A stretch of 64,000 bases of DNA from Agrypnia vestita. Its lineage: Eukaryota; Arthropoda; Insecta; Trichoptera; Phryganeidae. The notes below the pieces were generated by a model that saw nothing but the letters and a program-made list of their open reading frames with translations, made no database searches and was not told the origin of the DNA. Of the stretch, positions 1 to 11,205 are shown piece by piece. Every line of letters starts with the position of its first letter. The stretch's first letter is position 1. Both the position numbers and the translations under genes were made by a program. The stretch is taken from positions 154,212 to 218,211 of the forward strand of contig JADDOH010023064.1 in assembly GCA_016648135.1 (NCBI GenBank). Direction: 5' to 3'.

Positions 1-339
1 TTATTAATTGTCAATAATAAAATTATTTTGCTATGAAGGTATTTCTTAAATAAAAAGGAACTAAACTTTAAGTAGGTACCTATGTGAGTGTACTTTTCTG
101 CCATTGATATTGAGTACAGGAGATTAATGTTATTAGCGCATGATTTTTTTAAAAAAAATTCTTCATTTACTTATTATGAATTTTCAACTACGATTTTTTT
201 TAGAAAAAATACGAAAATTATTTTCAAACTGATCTCAATTCCAAAAAAAAATTTTTTTTTGATACGCTACAGAATCTAGAATCTTTTAAAAATAAAATAA
301 TTAACCTTTTCATTTCCCTCAAACCCTAGCTACGTGTGA
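1..339. other. AT-rich intergenic DNA
   Basis: This stretch is AT-rich with homopolymer A and T runs. I see no coding signal, tRNA or repeat end that I recognise. Confidence 0.6.
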
Positions 340-870
340 TTAGGTACCTCCACCGGCTGCGCGCGTCACGGAGAAGGATCGTTGAAGAGAGCGCGTAGCT
401 CCGCCATTTTGAAATGTTCAAAATAATTTGTCGATGAAAAATATAAAACAATGCAATGATAATAAAACGAATTTCAAATGTGCAGTAGGTATGTCAGATC
501 ATCGTTTTAATAGAATATAAGTGCAAGTTTCACCATCTTTTTTATCCCGATCGAATTAATATTTTGCAATGCATCGAATGATATACTCTCCGGAGCGTGC
601 CAAAATCGAAGTTCCTGGCTCTTTCGTCTCGGGATTTTTTTCAAAGTGACCGCTGTTCGGGTGTTTCGCCAGCTTCGTCGCGAAACGACCATTGTCGAAA
701 ATAGAGTCCGTCCTCCGCCGGCAGGGTCCGGCGCCGAGGGCCGCCGCCCCGAGAGGCAACCAGGGCCGCGGATATAAATACGCGACAATTGCGTCGAGCG
801 TCGAAAATTATTTACCAGCGTCATATCGGACGGGACAATGCGGATCACGCTAGAAACGGAAATGCCGTTT
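340..870. other. CpG-rich island without a recognised gene
   Basis: GC and CpG content rise sharply above the AT-rich surroundings, and the segment ends in a TATA-like word GATATAAATA at 771-780 set in GCG-rich sequence. A 155-codon minus-strand frame (507-974) crosses it, but it matches no family I know and is expected by chance in GC-rich DNA. It could be a promoter or conserved regulatory island. The function is inferred from composition only. Confidence 0.4.
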
Positions 871-1886
871 TCAGCTTTTATTCCAATTTTAAGAGTGGAC
901 GCTAAAAATGTTTTCCTCGCGAGAATTCTCACCGACACGGGCAATATAATTTCATTCACATTCGCAGAATTCATAATTTAGCTAATCCCAAAATTACGAA
1001 TTCCTTACGGCTGCGTAAGGCGATAGGCGTAGGGCGATTTTTATCACGGTATGCAGAGGGTTAAATCAATTTAAAAATTTAATGTAGAACACGGACCACC
1101 AAAATATACAGACGTGAAATAAGGTAAATTTCTTGGTATAGTCTGGTTTCAATGCGTTTGAGGTGTTTAAAAAAAATACTAAGAAAGTATAATATCTTAA
1201 TAAATAACTCGCACTTCATTACAAAAATACGTTTCTACTTAAAAAGACTTGTTTTTTTTAAAGTAAAAAAGTTTTTATGGAGACGAAATTTAAAAAAAAA
1301 TAAAAAAACGACTCTTGTAAAATATAAGTTTACTAGGGGATATAATAATTATGCAAAAATATATTTAATATATAGTATAAATATATAGTATATAGTATAA
1401 ATGTCTTAAATAAACGCGAGGGGTGGGGGGGGGGGCGACAATCTTACGCTGTGACCCAATCCCCTCGCCTAAGGAGGAGGTTTTGTTCATGGTCGTACAA
1501 TTTTATACTGTGTGCTCTGCTCTATAAATACTTCCCGATAAAGAAAATCGTCACAATTCAAAAATAAATAATTGAGAAAAGGTTAGAATTTTGTTCGACC
1601 CCATCAATCTCTCCATAACATTTTCTTCTGGTAAAACTGAAAGTGCATTATTATGCAGTCTGGTCACCCCACTGTCCTGCATTGCTGTTTCGACTAATAT
1701 TCGGAATCTAGTCAATGTTAACCATTTTGAACATTATTGCGCATAAAAATAATTTATAATAATAAATGTAACCACCACGTGCGTTTTTAATTTAAAGTAA
1801 TTTTAATGAATGAATCCATAAATATTCTTATTATTGGAACACTTCAATGGGTCCCTTGGCGTCAATAATCCGACGATTACCACCTC
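871..1886. other. AT-rich intergenic DNA with a G-run
   Basis: No gene is recognised here. A run of 16 bases, all but one of them G, occurs at 1420-1435 and stands out from the AT-rich context. The rest is low-complexity A/T sequence and unassigned unique DNA. Confidence 0.5.
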
Positions 1887-1947
1887 TAAGGCCCGGTTGT
1901 TTCAAGTTGGATTAAAATAAAAGTTCGTTTAAAGCGTAGATTTTTAT

Positions 1948-2532
1948 TATGGATGCATCAATACGCACTATTGCCGATACGATACCGATGCGGGCGGTGA
2001 ACATTTCAAAAGGTGTAAAAAGTTATAGGTTTAGATAAGAAACTGACGAAATTACTTGTATAATATTTATTTATATGTTTACTTTATAATGAAATTTTAA
2101 AAATTGTAATTTAACAGAACATTACGTTCAGATTATTATATGAGTAAGTTGTCGGTGTAGTAGTCATGACGCTCGCCTAGTGGTCTAGTGTTCCCCCTTC
2201 CCCCTGGGGTTCGAGCCCCATTCCAGAACATCAGAAATTTAGTCCAAATTTCAAAGCACAGGCCTTTGGATTAGTTTGAGAATAGTCAGAATATTGATGC
2301 GACACGTATTTCGTATTCGGAATGAAATTATGAAACGCGGGGATTCCCCGAGCGTAGACGAATTGTGCCGAGTTTAAACATGAACGAATTAAGCGCGAAG
2401 ATGGCGCGTTTAAACATGGATTACCCATGTATAGTGCGAAATTCAAAATGTATCGGCAAATTAATATCGCCGAATCCGATATATCGGAAAACCCACGATA
2501 TCGCCGATATATCTGTATCGGATGCATCCCTA
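1948..2532. mobile_element. Non-autonomous hAT element
   Basis: Perfect 8-bp duplications ATTTTTAT (1940-1947 and 2533-2540) bracket inverted ends carrying the core GGATGCATC (left TATGGATGCATC, right end read inward TAGGGATGCATCC). Sub-terminal ends are rich in CGATA/TATCG words. The insertion point lies inside the MITE, at its GTAGATTTTTAT segment. A tRNA-type SINE lies in its interior. No transposase is visible. Confidence 0.8.
2165..2335 (+). repeat. tRNA-derived SINE, family 1 (variant head)
   Basis: The head carries an A-box-like CTCGCCTAGTGGTC and a B box GGGGTTCGAGCCCC. The body ends in GAATATTGATGCGACACGTA, which is shared with the copies at 50403 and 55341. The head differs from those two copies while the 3' body is homologous. 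It is inserted in the hAT element 1948-2532. Confidence 0.75.
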
Positions 2533-2552
2533 ATTTTTATGCTTTAAACGAA

Positions 2553-3081
2553 TTTTGAATTACCGAACGACGAATAGGAATGAGCTGGGCTGCTTTTGCC
2601 AAACTCAAACATATTTTCGAAAACAGAGAGATCCCAATTAGCCTAAAAAGAAAAGCCTTTGAATCGTGCATACTGCCAGTGATGACGTGGAGACAATGGC
2701 CCTTACAAAGAAAAGCTCAAATGCACGCAACGATCCATGAAGAGAGAGATCCATGCTTGGAATAATCCTGAGAATAAGAAATGATGAAATTAGGCCCAGA
2801 ACTAGAGTAGTGGATATCATGGATCGTGTAGTAAAGTTAAAATGGCAATGGGCAGGGCATGTTGCAAGACAGGAAACTACAAGATGGACTTCCAGAGTTC
2901 TGAAGTGGAGACCTTGGGAAAATAAAAGAGGCGTAGGAAGACTTCAAAAGAGATGGGCCCACGACGTAACGGCTGTGGAGGGAAAGAAATGGCTACGATT
3001 AGCAAATAACAAGGAAGGATGGAAGGGTATGGAAGAGGCCCATATCCAGCAGTGGGCAGATGAAGGCTGAAGAATAAGAAG
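2553..3081 (+). mobile_element. 3' end of an RTE-like LINE (reverse transcriptase tail)
   Basis: The frames at 2580-2765 and 2753-3070 encode the C-terminal tail typical of insect endonuclease/reverse-transcriptase LINEs, with KLKWQWAGHVARQ, a GRLQKRWAHDV segment and the terminal HIQQWADEG. One frame break separates the two parts. The insert ends in a GAA-rich simple tail and is flanked by the 7-bp duplication AAACGAA (2546-2552 and 3082-3088), so it is a 5'-truncated insertion into the MITE. The polymerase core is missing, so it is dead. Confidence 0.88.
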
Positions 3082-3124
3082 AAACGAACTTTTACTTTAA
3101 TCCAACTTGAAAAACCGGCCCTAA

Positions 3125-3784
3125 ATAAAATACAACAATTCGACTTCAATGTACGATAAAATAATTCCGAGTTCTCCCAGCCCCTGTGGCGTCGGTAAAA
3201 ATGTATGCAGTTCATCTTAAATTTATCTCAAAACAATTACATAAGCGACGATAATTTATGTCCAAGTATACGAAGCGGACAAAATGAAGATAGTAAAGGT
3301 AATATAGATAAAACTATAATTCAAAAAACCGTATCCGATGTGACCCCATCATACAAATTGCTGTTGATAATGCAGCGCTGTCAATTCATGGCTAGGCAGC
3401 CAAGAATAATAAAGTTGGACGCAGAAAACGGCGCTCCCTAACAAACGCTCGTTACCATCTTTTAGCTCGTTTGTTTTATGACACATAAAAATATTTTATG
3501 TTATGTAGAACAATGGTAATTTATTTTGCAGATAAACAGTGTTCTCTTCAATAGAAACAAATCTTCAACATTCGCCGTGCGTCGTAATCGGTGTAAAGCA
3601 ATCTAAAGGCTCTTTATTTTCTCCGTCATCTTGCAGCTTCATTAAATCAACAATGCGGCATAAAAACAAGAGTAGTTATGATTATTATTCGAATGAAGCA
3701 CCTACACAACTTCATTTTGGACTGCAAATGGGATAAGTGATAATAAAATAAAGTATTATATTATTTTTATTTGATTTAACGTTG
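3125..3784. other. Intergenic DNA, nothing recognised
   Basis: Short open frames at 3205-3441 and 3539-3736 show no known motifs and are not supported as genes. No clear repeat ends are seen. Confidence 0.5.
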
Positions 3785-4540
3785 TATTAAATTGGGCAAA
3801 AACATAAACTATATTAACTCAACGTGAGTGTAAATATAATTTTATATTTTACTATTTAAGTTTCGAGAGTAACAGAATCTCTTATCCATGGGTGAATTAT
3901 TAAACTGACTACTTTCAAATACAGAATATTTAATGCATTAGGTGAAGTACACATATGTAATTAATTGATTAGATACTGATAAAATGAGCTGGAGTTAGGT
4001 TGAGAGAAGAGGAGAAGAGTTAGTGAAAGTAGCATTGTTAATCAAACTTCTATAAATCATTAGACCTAAAGAGCATCGTAACTTTTCCGAATTCGCAAAC
4101 CACATCACGGATAATAATCATTATTTTCATTAATGTACCATTAAACTTGTACTTTCCATCGCGCGTAAAGATAATAAAATGAATCATTTTGAAAGTTTTG
4201 AAATTAAAATAAATTTAAGCTTTGACATTAAATTAATTTGATTAACAATATGACTTTCACTAACTCATTTCCACTTCTCTAAATATATTCCCGTTATAAC
4301 CACCTTTCACCAGTAACTCCGACTCATTTTGTCAGTACCTAATCAATTAATTATTTGTATATTCACCTAAGCAATGTAAAAATTCTAAATTTGTAAGTAG
4401 TCAGTTTAATAATTCACCTGTCGATAAGAGGCTCCACTCTCTTGTACTTTTGTAGTAGAAACTTAAGTAGTAAAATATACAATTATAATTACACTCACGT
4501 TCACATAACAAAGTTTACGTTTTTACCCAATTTAAAATAA
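3785..4540. mobile_element. Long inverted-repeat (foldback) element
   Basis: Two arms of roughly 270 bp are inverted copies of each other. For example AAATTGGGCAAAAAC near 3789 pairs with GTTTTTACCCAATTT near 4518, and GAATTATTAAACTGACTAC near 3893 pairs with its complement near 4405. A spacer of about 180 bp separates the arms. Both outer flanks carry AATAAAGTATTAT, which may be a target duplication or part of the ends. There is no coding capacity, and the family is unknown to me. Confidence 0.75.
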
Positions 4541-5394
4541 AGTATTATTTTATTTCTACAAACTTTCTTTGTTATCAGCGTGTAAACAAACCATATCACC
4601 AGCATATAAACAAACAAACTCTAGGACCATCTATTAGGGTCAATAATGACATGTTGACGGTTTGTTTGTTAAATATAAAAACAAAGTGAATCTGAAAAGA
4701 GTTAAGCCCGCTTGCTGGCAAACACCTCCACGTGACGAGGGAGACAGACGCATGTAGTTATGCCATTCCATTCGCCTACACGGTACTTATCGGAAAAATA
4801 ATAACATGCAAGTAATTACTAGCCGTCTGATACAAGTAGTCTGTACTCTGCAACTTTTTAATTGATTTACATTTTGCGTCTTATGGCATAAAATATAAGA
4901 TTGATGTAAATCGAAAAACGAATCAATGAGTGCAAAATTGCATGTATCATTTAAGATTTCAAATCTCCCTACGTTGTTTTTTTGTTTCGACGAAATGAGA
5001 AAACTACTAGAAAGCTACAAATAAACATACAAAATTCAATATTATTACATAGAGTAAGCATGTAATGTAGATGCAATCACAACTCATTTCACTGATTTTA
5101 GATCATGAAAATATTAAGACAGTATCTCACGATATTTTATTAAAACGCTAACCACCGCCAAAGTTGACTGAGCGTGCCGATTTGGTACGCGGCTAATGAA
5201 ATCTAAACAAATCTTACGCCTGTCCTCAATCCATTAATTTCCATTATTGACGTAACACCGTCGATGTATGCTCATCCGCGTCGTATACTTTCTGAAATAT
5301 AAGTTTAAAATCTAACTTATTTTCTAACTAAACTATTTTTATTTTTATCTAACTAAACTAAATTTTCTAACTAACTAAAATAGGTTAGATTACT
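4541..5394. other. Intergenic DNA with CTAACTAA repeats
   Basis: No gene is recognised. Around 5310-5390 a degenerate tandem of TCTAACTAAACTA words precedes the hAT MITE. The rest is unassigned. Confidence 0.5.
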
Positions 5395-5402
5395 ATATCT
5401 AG

Positions 5403-5630
5403 CAGGGGCGTGCAGTCAGAACAAGAAGCATGACTTTTTCCTAAGCATTTTGGAAAGAAACTAAAATAAGATACATATCTCGTAATATTCCCTCAATAAT
5501 TAACATATTATTCAAATTGTAATATTTCATAGTATGTAATTCTGCCAGATAAATATTTAATTACGATTATTTTTTTCCAAATATATGTTTAAACAAAAGC
5601 CACACTTCTTGTTCTCACTGCACGCCCCTG
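5403..5630. mobile_element. hAT-type MITE
   Basis: The ends are perfect inverted repeats CAGGGGCGTGCAGT and ACTGCACGCCCCTG. They are flanked by a perfect 8-bp duplication ATATCTAG (5395-5402 and 5631-5638). Length is 228 bp, with no coding capacity. A second, decayed copy in the opposite internal orientation starts at 29272, and a sequence tip resembling the same end is near 29866. Confidence 0.9.
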
Positions 5631-5638
5631 ATATCTAG

Positions 5639-5990
5639 TAATCTAACTTATTTTCTGAACATGCACCTACATGTCTCAAGCCGATTTTTAAGTAGTATTA
5701 GTCAATACTTAAAATACGTAAAAAATATTCTCATCCTCGGGAAAAATATTTTCATTATCCTAAATAGACAGGAAGGTGCTTAAGAACACACGAATCGAAA
5801 GGTGCTTTATGTTTAATGTCGAACTTATGTTCACTTTTCCAAGAAACTCCTGGATTGTGGTGGGCGGGTAGCAAGACCCCAGTAAACTCCGCTATAAACG
5901 CGGTGTTATTCCATTACCTCGCTTACGCTGCAAACCACAATCCCGCGCTAGGGAAACTGCGCGCGCGTTCGATACACAAATTTCCCCAAG
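5639..5990. other. Intergenic DNA, nothing recognised
   Basis: A GC-richer patch at 5850-5990 has a 63-codon frame with no recognisable motif. I do not call it a gene. Confidence 0.4.
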
Positions 5991-5991
5991 G

Positions 5992-6125
5992 GCCACCAGT
6001 TGTTTGATCAGTGGCGAATATTAACTTTAGAAAAACGTATACTTTTTGCGAAAACGGGTCGTTTGATTGGTAGAAAATGCAAAAATCTACGCTACATATT
6101 TTTACTACTGATCAAACATTACGAT
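5992..6125. repeat. MITE related to the 28008-28152 family
   Basis: Inverted ends GTTTGATCAGT and ACTGATCAAAC enclose a centre, CGTTTGATTGGTAGAAAATG, which matches the centre of the MITE at 28008 (TCTGATTGGTGGAGAACG). The target duplication is not clear. Confidence 0.55.
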
Positions 6126-7271
6126 TGCTAGCGGTTTGGTCACGCGGACGGCCGTATGTTATGTCCCGTACGCGAAAAGTAAGCAAAAATTAGTTTCCTT
6201 TAATTAAATTTCAAAACAAACAACGAATCACACTGTTGATGTACGCTTACAGTATTCTGTATTAACCTCACTTTCAGTGTTGAGATTACTTTCACCGTTC
6301 GAAAGATCAATCTGACTTATATTTTATTATATCTCGATTCACACTGTATTAGCTTGTGGATACAATTAATAAGATAATATAATTTCATTAATACAAATGC
6401 CACGTCACTTCTCCCAATTTGTAAGTTTATTGACCGAGTGATACGGCTAATTTGTTTTTACCGTCACACAATGAATTTCCGATCAAAGTAATAATAATAC
6501 GAGGGCTCGTCTTCAGACTTATTGCAGATTTTTCTGTAAAATTATCATTACAATCTGACTTGAGGATAATATCGTTAATTAACACAAATGAACTATTCCT
6601 CCGTATTTCCTTAATAACAAGATTATTGTATTATTTATGACACGTTAGGAAGTAAGCAATGTTATATAATAGCGGTAAAGATATGATTGCTACGCCTCAT
6701 TGCTATCTTGAAAATAGGGGAGATAGTCATTCGTAAGATAGGACAGGAAAAATCACACACACGCGTGAATCCACTATCGTCCGCACACACGTGTCAACAG
6801 GGGGAACCTTTATTCCCCCTTTTAGATGAGATTTATGAGTATAATGATCAATGTGACGAAATCTACAAAAATATTTCATATGTACCTATGTCCTGCTTAA
6901 TATCGGTATCATGCCATCTCAGAAAGCATTCGGTCCGATAACGTCCAAATAAAAAAAAAGAATGATGGCCCTTTTTAAAATAAACCAAACCAAATAAATT
7001 TAATTCCGCGTTCATTTAAAGGAAAATCATTTAAACCTGAACCAAATTTACGATCCCATACATGTAACTGTTAGCTTATCTGGGGAAGACAAAAATGAAA
7101 GCGTAAGTATGGGTACATAAATGCAACGGCGTAGCTACCGCCCGAGCAGCCTGGGAAATTACACGGGGACCCGACATCGCTGAACAAGTTCAACAACAGT
7201 CGCAAAAATTACCGCACATTTAAATTTAAAATATTCGCTTAGAATGAATGAGTAGGTGGTGGTGCATGCTA
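6126..7271. other. Intergenic DNA, nothing recognised
   Basis: This is AT-rich sequence with two short open frames (6452-6640, 6687-6941) that have no known motif. No RNA gene or repeat end is recognised. Confidence 0.5.
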
Positions 7272-7721
7272 AATTTTAAATTAAATAAATAGTGTTAATT
7301 AATGGTGCTGGCGCTACAACCCCTGATGGGTCTCGGCCTCCTCGAGTCTTCTTCCGCTGATCTGGATCTCCTTTGACAATACTGTCGTTCCATCTTAGTT
7401 TTGGCCTACCTAAACACCTTCGTCTTACTGGTCTCGAATTCAGCAGCGACTTCGGTGCTAGTTGTTGTAATTTTCTCCACATGACCCCCAGCCACAGAAA
7501 TCTTCCCAATTTTATACATTTCGTGACGCCTAACTCCTTAAATAAAGTATGTAGAGCTCATTGTTGTAACGCTCGCTCCAAAGTCCATTGTCTAGTACCG
7601 GTTCAAAGATACGCTTCAACATTTTCCTTTCAAAAACGTCCAGTGATCGCTCGTTTCCCTTAGTCAGTACCCATGTCGCAGATGTGTACGTGAGCACAGG
7701 TCTGACGGGCATATTGTACAC
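7272..7721 (-). mobile_element. C-terminal fragment of a LINE reverse transcriptase
   Basis: On the minus strand 7721-7530 encodes RPVLTYTSATWVLTK followed by FERKMLKRIF, and the next frame (7509-7276) encodes LGRFLWLGVMWRKLQQ, then GRPKLRWNDSI. These are the conserved blocks found after the polymerase domain of RTE/Jockey-like insect LINEs. At least one frame change separates the blocks, and a segment after the RWNDSI block appears lost. It is a pseudogene fragment without the catalytic FADD core. Confidence 0.85.
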
Positions 7722-8164
7722 TAATATTTTAGTGTTTCTGGACAGCAGCCTGGATTTTATCTGATTTTGAGGCGGAAATAACAGCGTATCTTGGTTGTTT
7801 CGAAATGAGCTTTTGCTTCTACGTGAGCATACGGGTGCTTTTTGGGTGCATCCAACGGTCTTCCGCTAATTTACTTTAAGACCCACGTTTTTGGCAGAAG
7901 TATCAGCTATTTATACCTTACGTTAATCATTTTAAACGCTATATAGGTACAATTAAAAAATATATAAATGTAAGTAAACAGAAAAATAATTTTCCAATGT
8001 TTTCTCAATTAAAATAAATAAAGCGAGATGTGCTCTCAAGGGGATATGGGTAGGGAGCCAGTAATGTGTCTTCCACTGCCAAAATGTTTTACTTTACTTA
8101 CAGCTATGGAACTTTTAAAACCATTTCATTGTATTGCATTTCATGTATTGTTTATTCAAATCGT
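7722..8164. other. Intergenic DNA, nothing recognised
   Basis: AT-rich sequence without a supported gene, RNA or repeat. Confidence 0.5.
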
Positions 8165-8830
8165 GTTGTAGCGCGCATAGCGATTCACATTTCCTAGAAT
8201 TTTTTCGAAGATCATTTAGCCGCATCGTAAAAATTCAATGGACGCGCATAGGTCACACGTCCATCAGCGAGCGAAATCTGCTATTTGCCGGAATTTTCCG
8301 CCAGGCGTCGAAACAAAATAAAATGAGCGAGATTTGGCAGAACAGTCCTGAAAACAGCGACAGGCGTCCGGCGGGGCCATCATCACACCCGAACTTGGCC
8401 GACAATCAACTCTTCACCGGGGGGGGAAAGGGGCGGGTGCGATGGGCGGGAGAAATCTCAACAAACGAGCGCGGTCTAAAGATAACATCATCGGCGGTCC
8501 GCGTTGTTTTGTGAAAGAATTTACTCGTTTCCGCCAAAAACGAAAAAAAAATAAAACGCCGGGCGAACCGCTCGCGACGCGACAACGGGTCTCCCCGAAG
8601 GATTGCCGTCGCGGGCGGCGTACTATAATGTTTATTATCGGCCGCGGATTATATTCTCGCGCGAGACCGGGCCACGTGACACGTCGCGCGAAGCGGCGAA
8701 TAAATCCGGATAGAGTGTGACGCGCGAAATGTGCGAGGAAAATATGAATATGTCCAATAAAAGTGTATAGGTATGCGCGGAAGATCTCATGACTCGCTAA
8801 TGAGGTGGCGGGTTGGGGGGGGGGCACTCC
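8165..8830. other. CpG-rich island with G-runs
   Basis: This is a dense CpG segment (many GCGCG and CGCG words) in AT-rich DNA, with G-runs at about 8420-8427 and 8816-8824. Overlapping open frames on both strands (8134-8514, 8442-8720, 8414-8827) are arginine- and proline-rich in a way that GC bias alone produces, and none has a recognisable domain. It may be a regulatory island or an unannotated 5' exon region. Confidence 0.4.
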
Positions 8831-9285
8831 TCGGGATTCTCAATTGACACAAGCCTACAATTCGCGATACGTATTCATTTCTACAATCGTGCCTGATTGC
8901 CTGACATGATTTCTGATATTTACGCGTACCACGCCACCGTTCGATACGGGGAAACTATATTTTTGAAAACCATTTTTCCTCCTTACCGCAATTTGTTTAT
9001 TGTGTTTGAAATCCGACCACGAAGTTTATTACGATCGGAGATATTAACCGCATTAATTTGAATTTTTTATGATCATATCGAGTTGATGCGTGAGTTTGTG
9101 ACATTTTTATGAGGCATTATCGTCTACTACGCTTCCAAAGAATTTAACCATCTTAACACGAACACTTCTGAGGTTTATTGCCAACTACTGCGTTGCCACT
9201 AGGCCACAATGGAAGAAGCGACCGGGAAAATTACATCTGTGAAAGAGAAGAGGTTTAGGTCAACTATGTTTTATACTCCTGTTAT
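8831..9285. other. Intergenic DNA, nothing recognised
   Basis: Unassigned sequence with no supported coding or repeat feature. Confidence 0.45.
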
Positions 9286-9385
9286 CTTGATGGACAAAGA
9301 TTGTCGGAGGACCGAAGCGAGTGATAGGGAGGCCTTCACCCAGCGGTAGATTGACGAAGACTGACGGTGATGACAGCGGTATATA
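9286..9385 (+). repeat. RTE-like LINE 3' tail remnant
   Basis: The segment GGGAGGCCTTCACCCAGCGG followed by a GATGAC-rich stretch resembles the 3' tail of the same LINE class as 2553-3081, whose end reads GAGGCCCATATCCAGCAG. Coding sequence upstream is not recognisable. Confidence 0.5.
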
Positions 9386-9985
9386 TCATCGTCACGAGGG
9401 CTTCCGACGGCTGACAAAGATAAAACAGAAATTTATTGCGAGCGTCCATCAATGTTACGATCCTGTACCGTCGTCGAGGTTTTTAATAAAGGAGCAGATA
9501 TGTTTTTCTCGAATGAGACAAATGTAGGTAATTTCGTGAGATTAAACAATAACAATGAAAATAAACATGTGATAATTTAAACAATGTGTGTGATTAATGA
9601 TAACAATGTGGACTCGTAACAGTGAATTAAAATATAATCTAGATGATAAAGAAGTACTATTTGTGTAAACAATAATCATAATGTTTGGTAAAATAAAGCA
9701 TGCACCAAAGATAAAAGAATCAACCGTGCATTTATTTCGCAACGGGCCAATCAGGAGAGCGCGCACGCTGAGCAACATTACACTTTTTTTTATATAAAAG
9801 CTTTCGCCATTTTTGCTCGAAAGCATTTTAATTTTTCAAAAGCAAATTTCGCTTATGACAAAACATTTTTGACTAAAGATATTTATTTTCGATGTGTGGG
9901 CCGACGACTTACGTGGCAACCCTTCATAAGAAATTATGGTACTAACTAATAAGATGGAATATCGTATTGTCGATTAATTCCACTG
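9386..9985. other. Intergenic DNA, nothing recognised
   Basis: A repetitive flavour of AACAAT and GATAAT words appears at 9540-9680, but no element ends are identified. Confidence 0.4.
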
Positions 9986-9988
9986 CCA

Positions 9989-10193
9989 CAAGTGACGGTT
10001 AAACCGTTATTTTAACTGGTTACTTTCGGTACAGTTATTTGTGATTGATAGCCAAGATATAATTGTTGTGTAGTACCGATAGTTACCCGTCGAATTGCAA
10101 AAAATCGATTATCAATCCTCGACGCAATTAGATACAAATCTCAAATAACGGTTAGTATGTCACCGGTTAAAATACCATCGGTAACCGCCACTA
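9989..10193. repeat. Short inverted-repeat element
   Basis: The left end AAGTGACGGTTAAACCG and the right end CGGTAACCGCCACTAA are imperfect inverted copies (shared core AGTGRCGGTTA). Inner segments TTTTAACTGGTTAC and GTCACCGGTTAAAAT also pair. It is MITE-like with no coding capacity. Superfamily and duplication are not resolved. Confidence 0.5.
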
Positions 10194-10848
10194 AAATATT
10201 AATATTAGACAATATAACGGCACATTTTTTTCAATAATGCATCGTTACCGCGGTATTGCGACAATGCTTAGGATATTTAAAAAATTTCGACAGTGCAACA
10301 AGAATTTATAAAACTGAATTAAAAATATCGTTACCACGTACGTAGGTAATCTCTGATCACTTTTGGAGATTTAGTTGTTTTATCATAAACGAGTGTCAGC
10401 AAGTTATTATCAATATATTGATCATATCTACGTTTAATTTATTTATATGTTCTTAAGATTTTTAAAGAAGATACAAGAGTACTATCCTCGTGATACCGAA
10501 CGATATTAATTTATCACCGTGTATAGTAAAGCTATCAAGATTATATATTGTTTGATAAAGGCACAATCTACGATTGAAAAAGTCCTTCACGGCACAGAAA
10601 TATTGTACAATTTAATGTTTATTTCAAATATAATAAAAACGAGAACTGAAAGAAATTTACATAGCAATTGAAAACACTATCTTTAAAACAATATTAGCGA
10701 AAAGCGTTAAGTCATTTAGGTAAGTCAACTATCAACGGTAAATATCAACTTATATTTACGAGGTGCCAATCTTAATATGTTCGGTGTTATGTTTTTGTCA
10801 TTCTCTTATATGAGGTGGAGGTATGGACACTAAACCAAGAACTGATCC
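10194..10848. other. Intergenic DNA, nothing recognised
   Basis: AT-rich unassigned sequence. Confidence 0.5.
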
Positions 10849-10849
10849 T

Positions 10850-11205
10850 CAAAGTCGAAGCTTTTATAGACGCGTTTTGAAAGTTTCCTGGGTGGATAGT
10901 GACGAATATTGAAGTCCTCCGGCATATGGAAATTGACCGAGAAACGCTGTGGATTATCGAGACAAGGAAACTCGAGTATCTCGGATATATGAGAGGACCA
11001 AAATATAGCCTAAACCAATTCATCATCCAGGGGAAAATAAGTGGTAAAAGAAGCGTAGGAAGACGCCGCATCTCGTGGCTGCGGAACTTGAGGGACTGGT
11101 ATATGCATGTGTAACTCGACCGAGTTGTTCCGTGCGGCGGTAAATAAAGTCGTAATCGCCAGAATGATCGCCGACCTCCGACAGGAGATTACACCGTAAG
11201 AAGAA
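10850..11205 (+). mobile_element. C-terminal fragment of a LINE reverse transcriptase
   Basis: The translation carries VLRHMEIDRETLWIIETRK, then LEYLGYMRGPKYSL, QFIIQGKISGKRSVGRRRIS and WLRNLRDWY. These are the conserved post-polymerase blocks of a common insect LINE group. The final block STELFRAAVNKVVIARMIAD follows after a frame break near 11113. The polymerase core is absent, so this is a 5'-truncated, frameshifted remnant. Confidence 0.85.

Larger units (their letters stand above)
1890..3121. mobile_element. PIF/Harbinger-like MITE, host of a nested insertion
   Basis: The left end reads GGCCCGGTTGTTTCAAG and the right end, read inward, is GGGCCGGTTTTTCAAG. The element is flanked by the 3-bp duplication TAA (1887-1889 and 3122-3124). 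A short uninterrupted relative with the same termini is at 28008-28152. This copy is expanded by a hAT element (1948-2532) and a LINE fragment (2553-3081). The 3-bp TWA duplication and inverted ends fit the PIF/Harbinger superfamily. No transposase is present, so it is non-autonomous. Confidence 0.75.

Noticed and set aside
507..974. 155-codon minus-strand open frame
   Set aside because: It lies across a CpG island, has no recognisable domain, and its arginine/serine bias follows from base composition.
8134..8827. Overlapping open frames on both strands
   Set aside because: Frames on both strands are open because GC-rich DNA has few stops. No motif is present in any.
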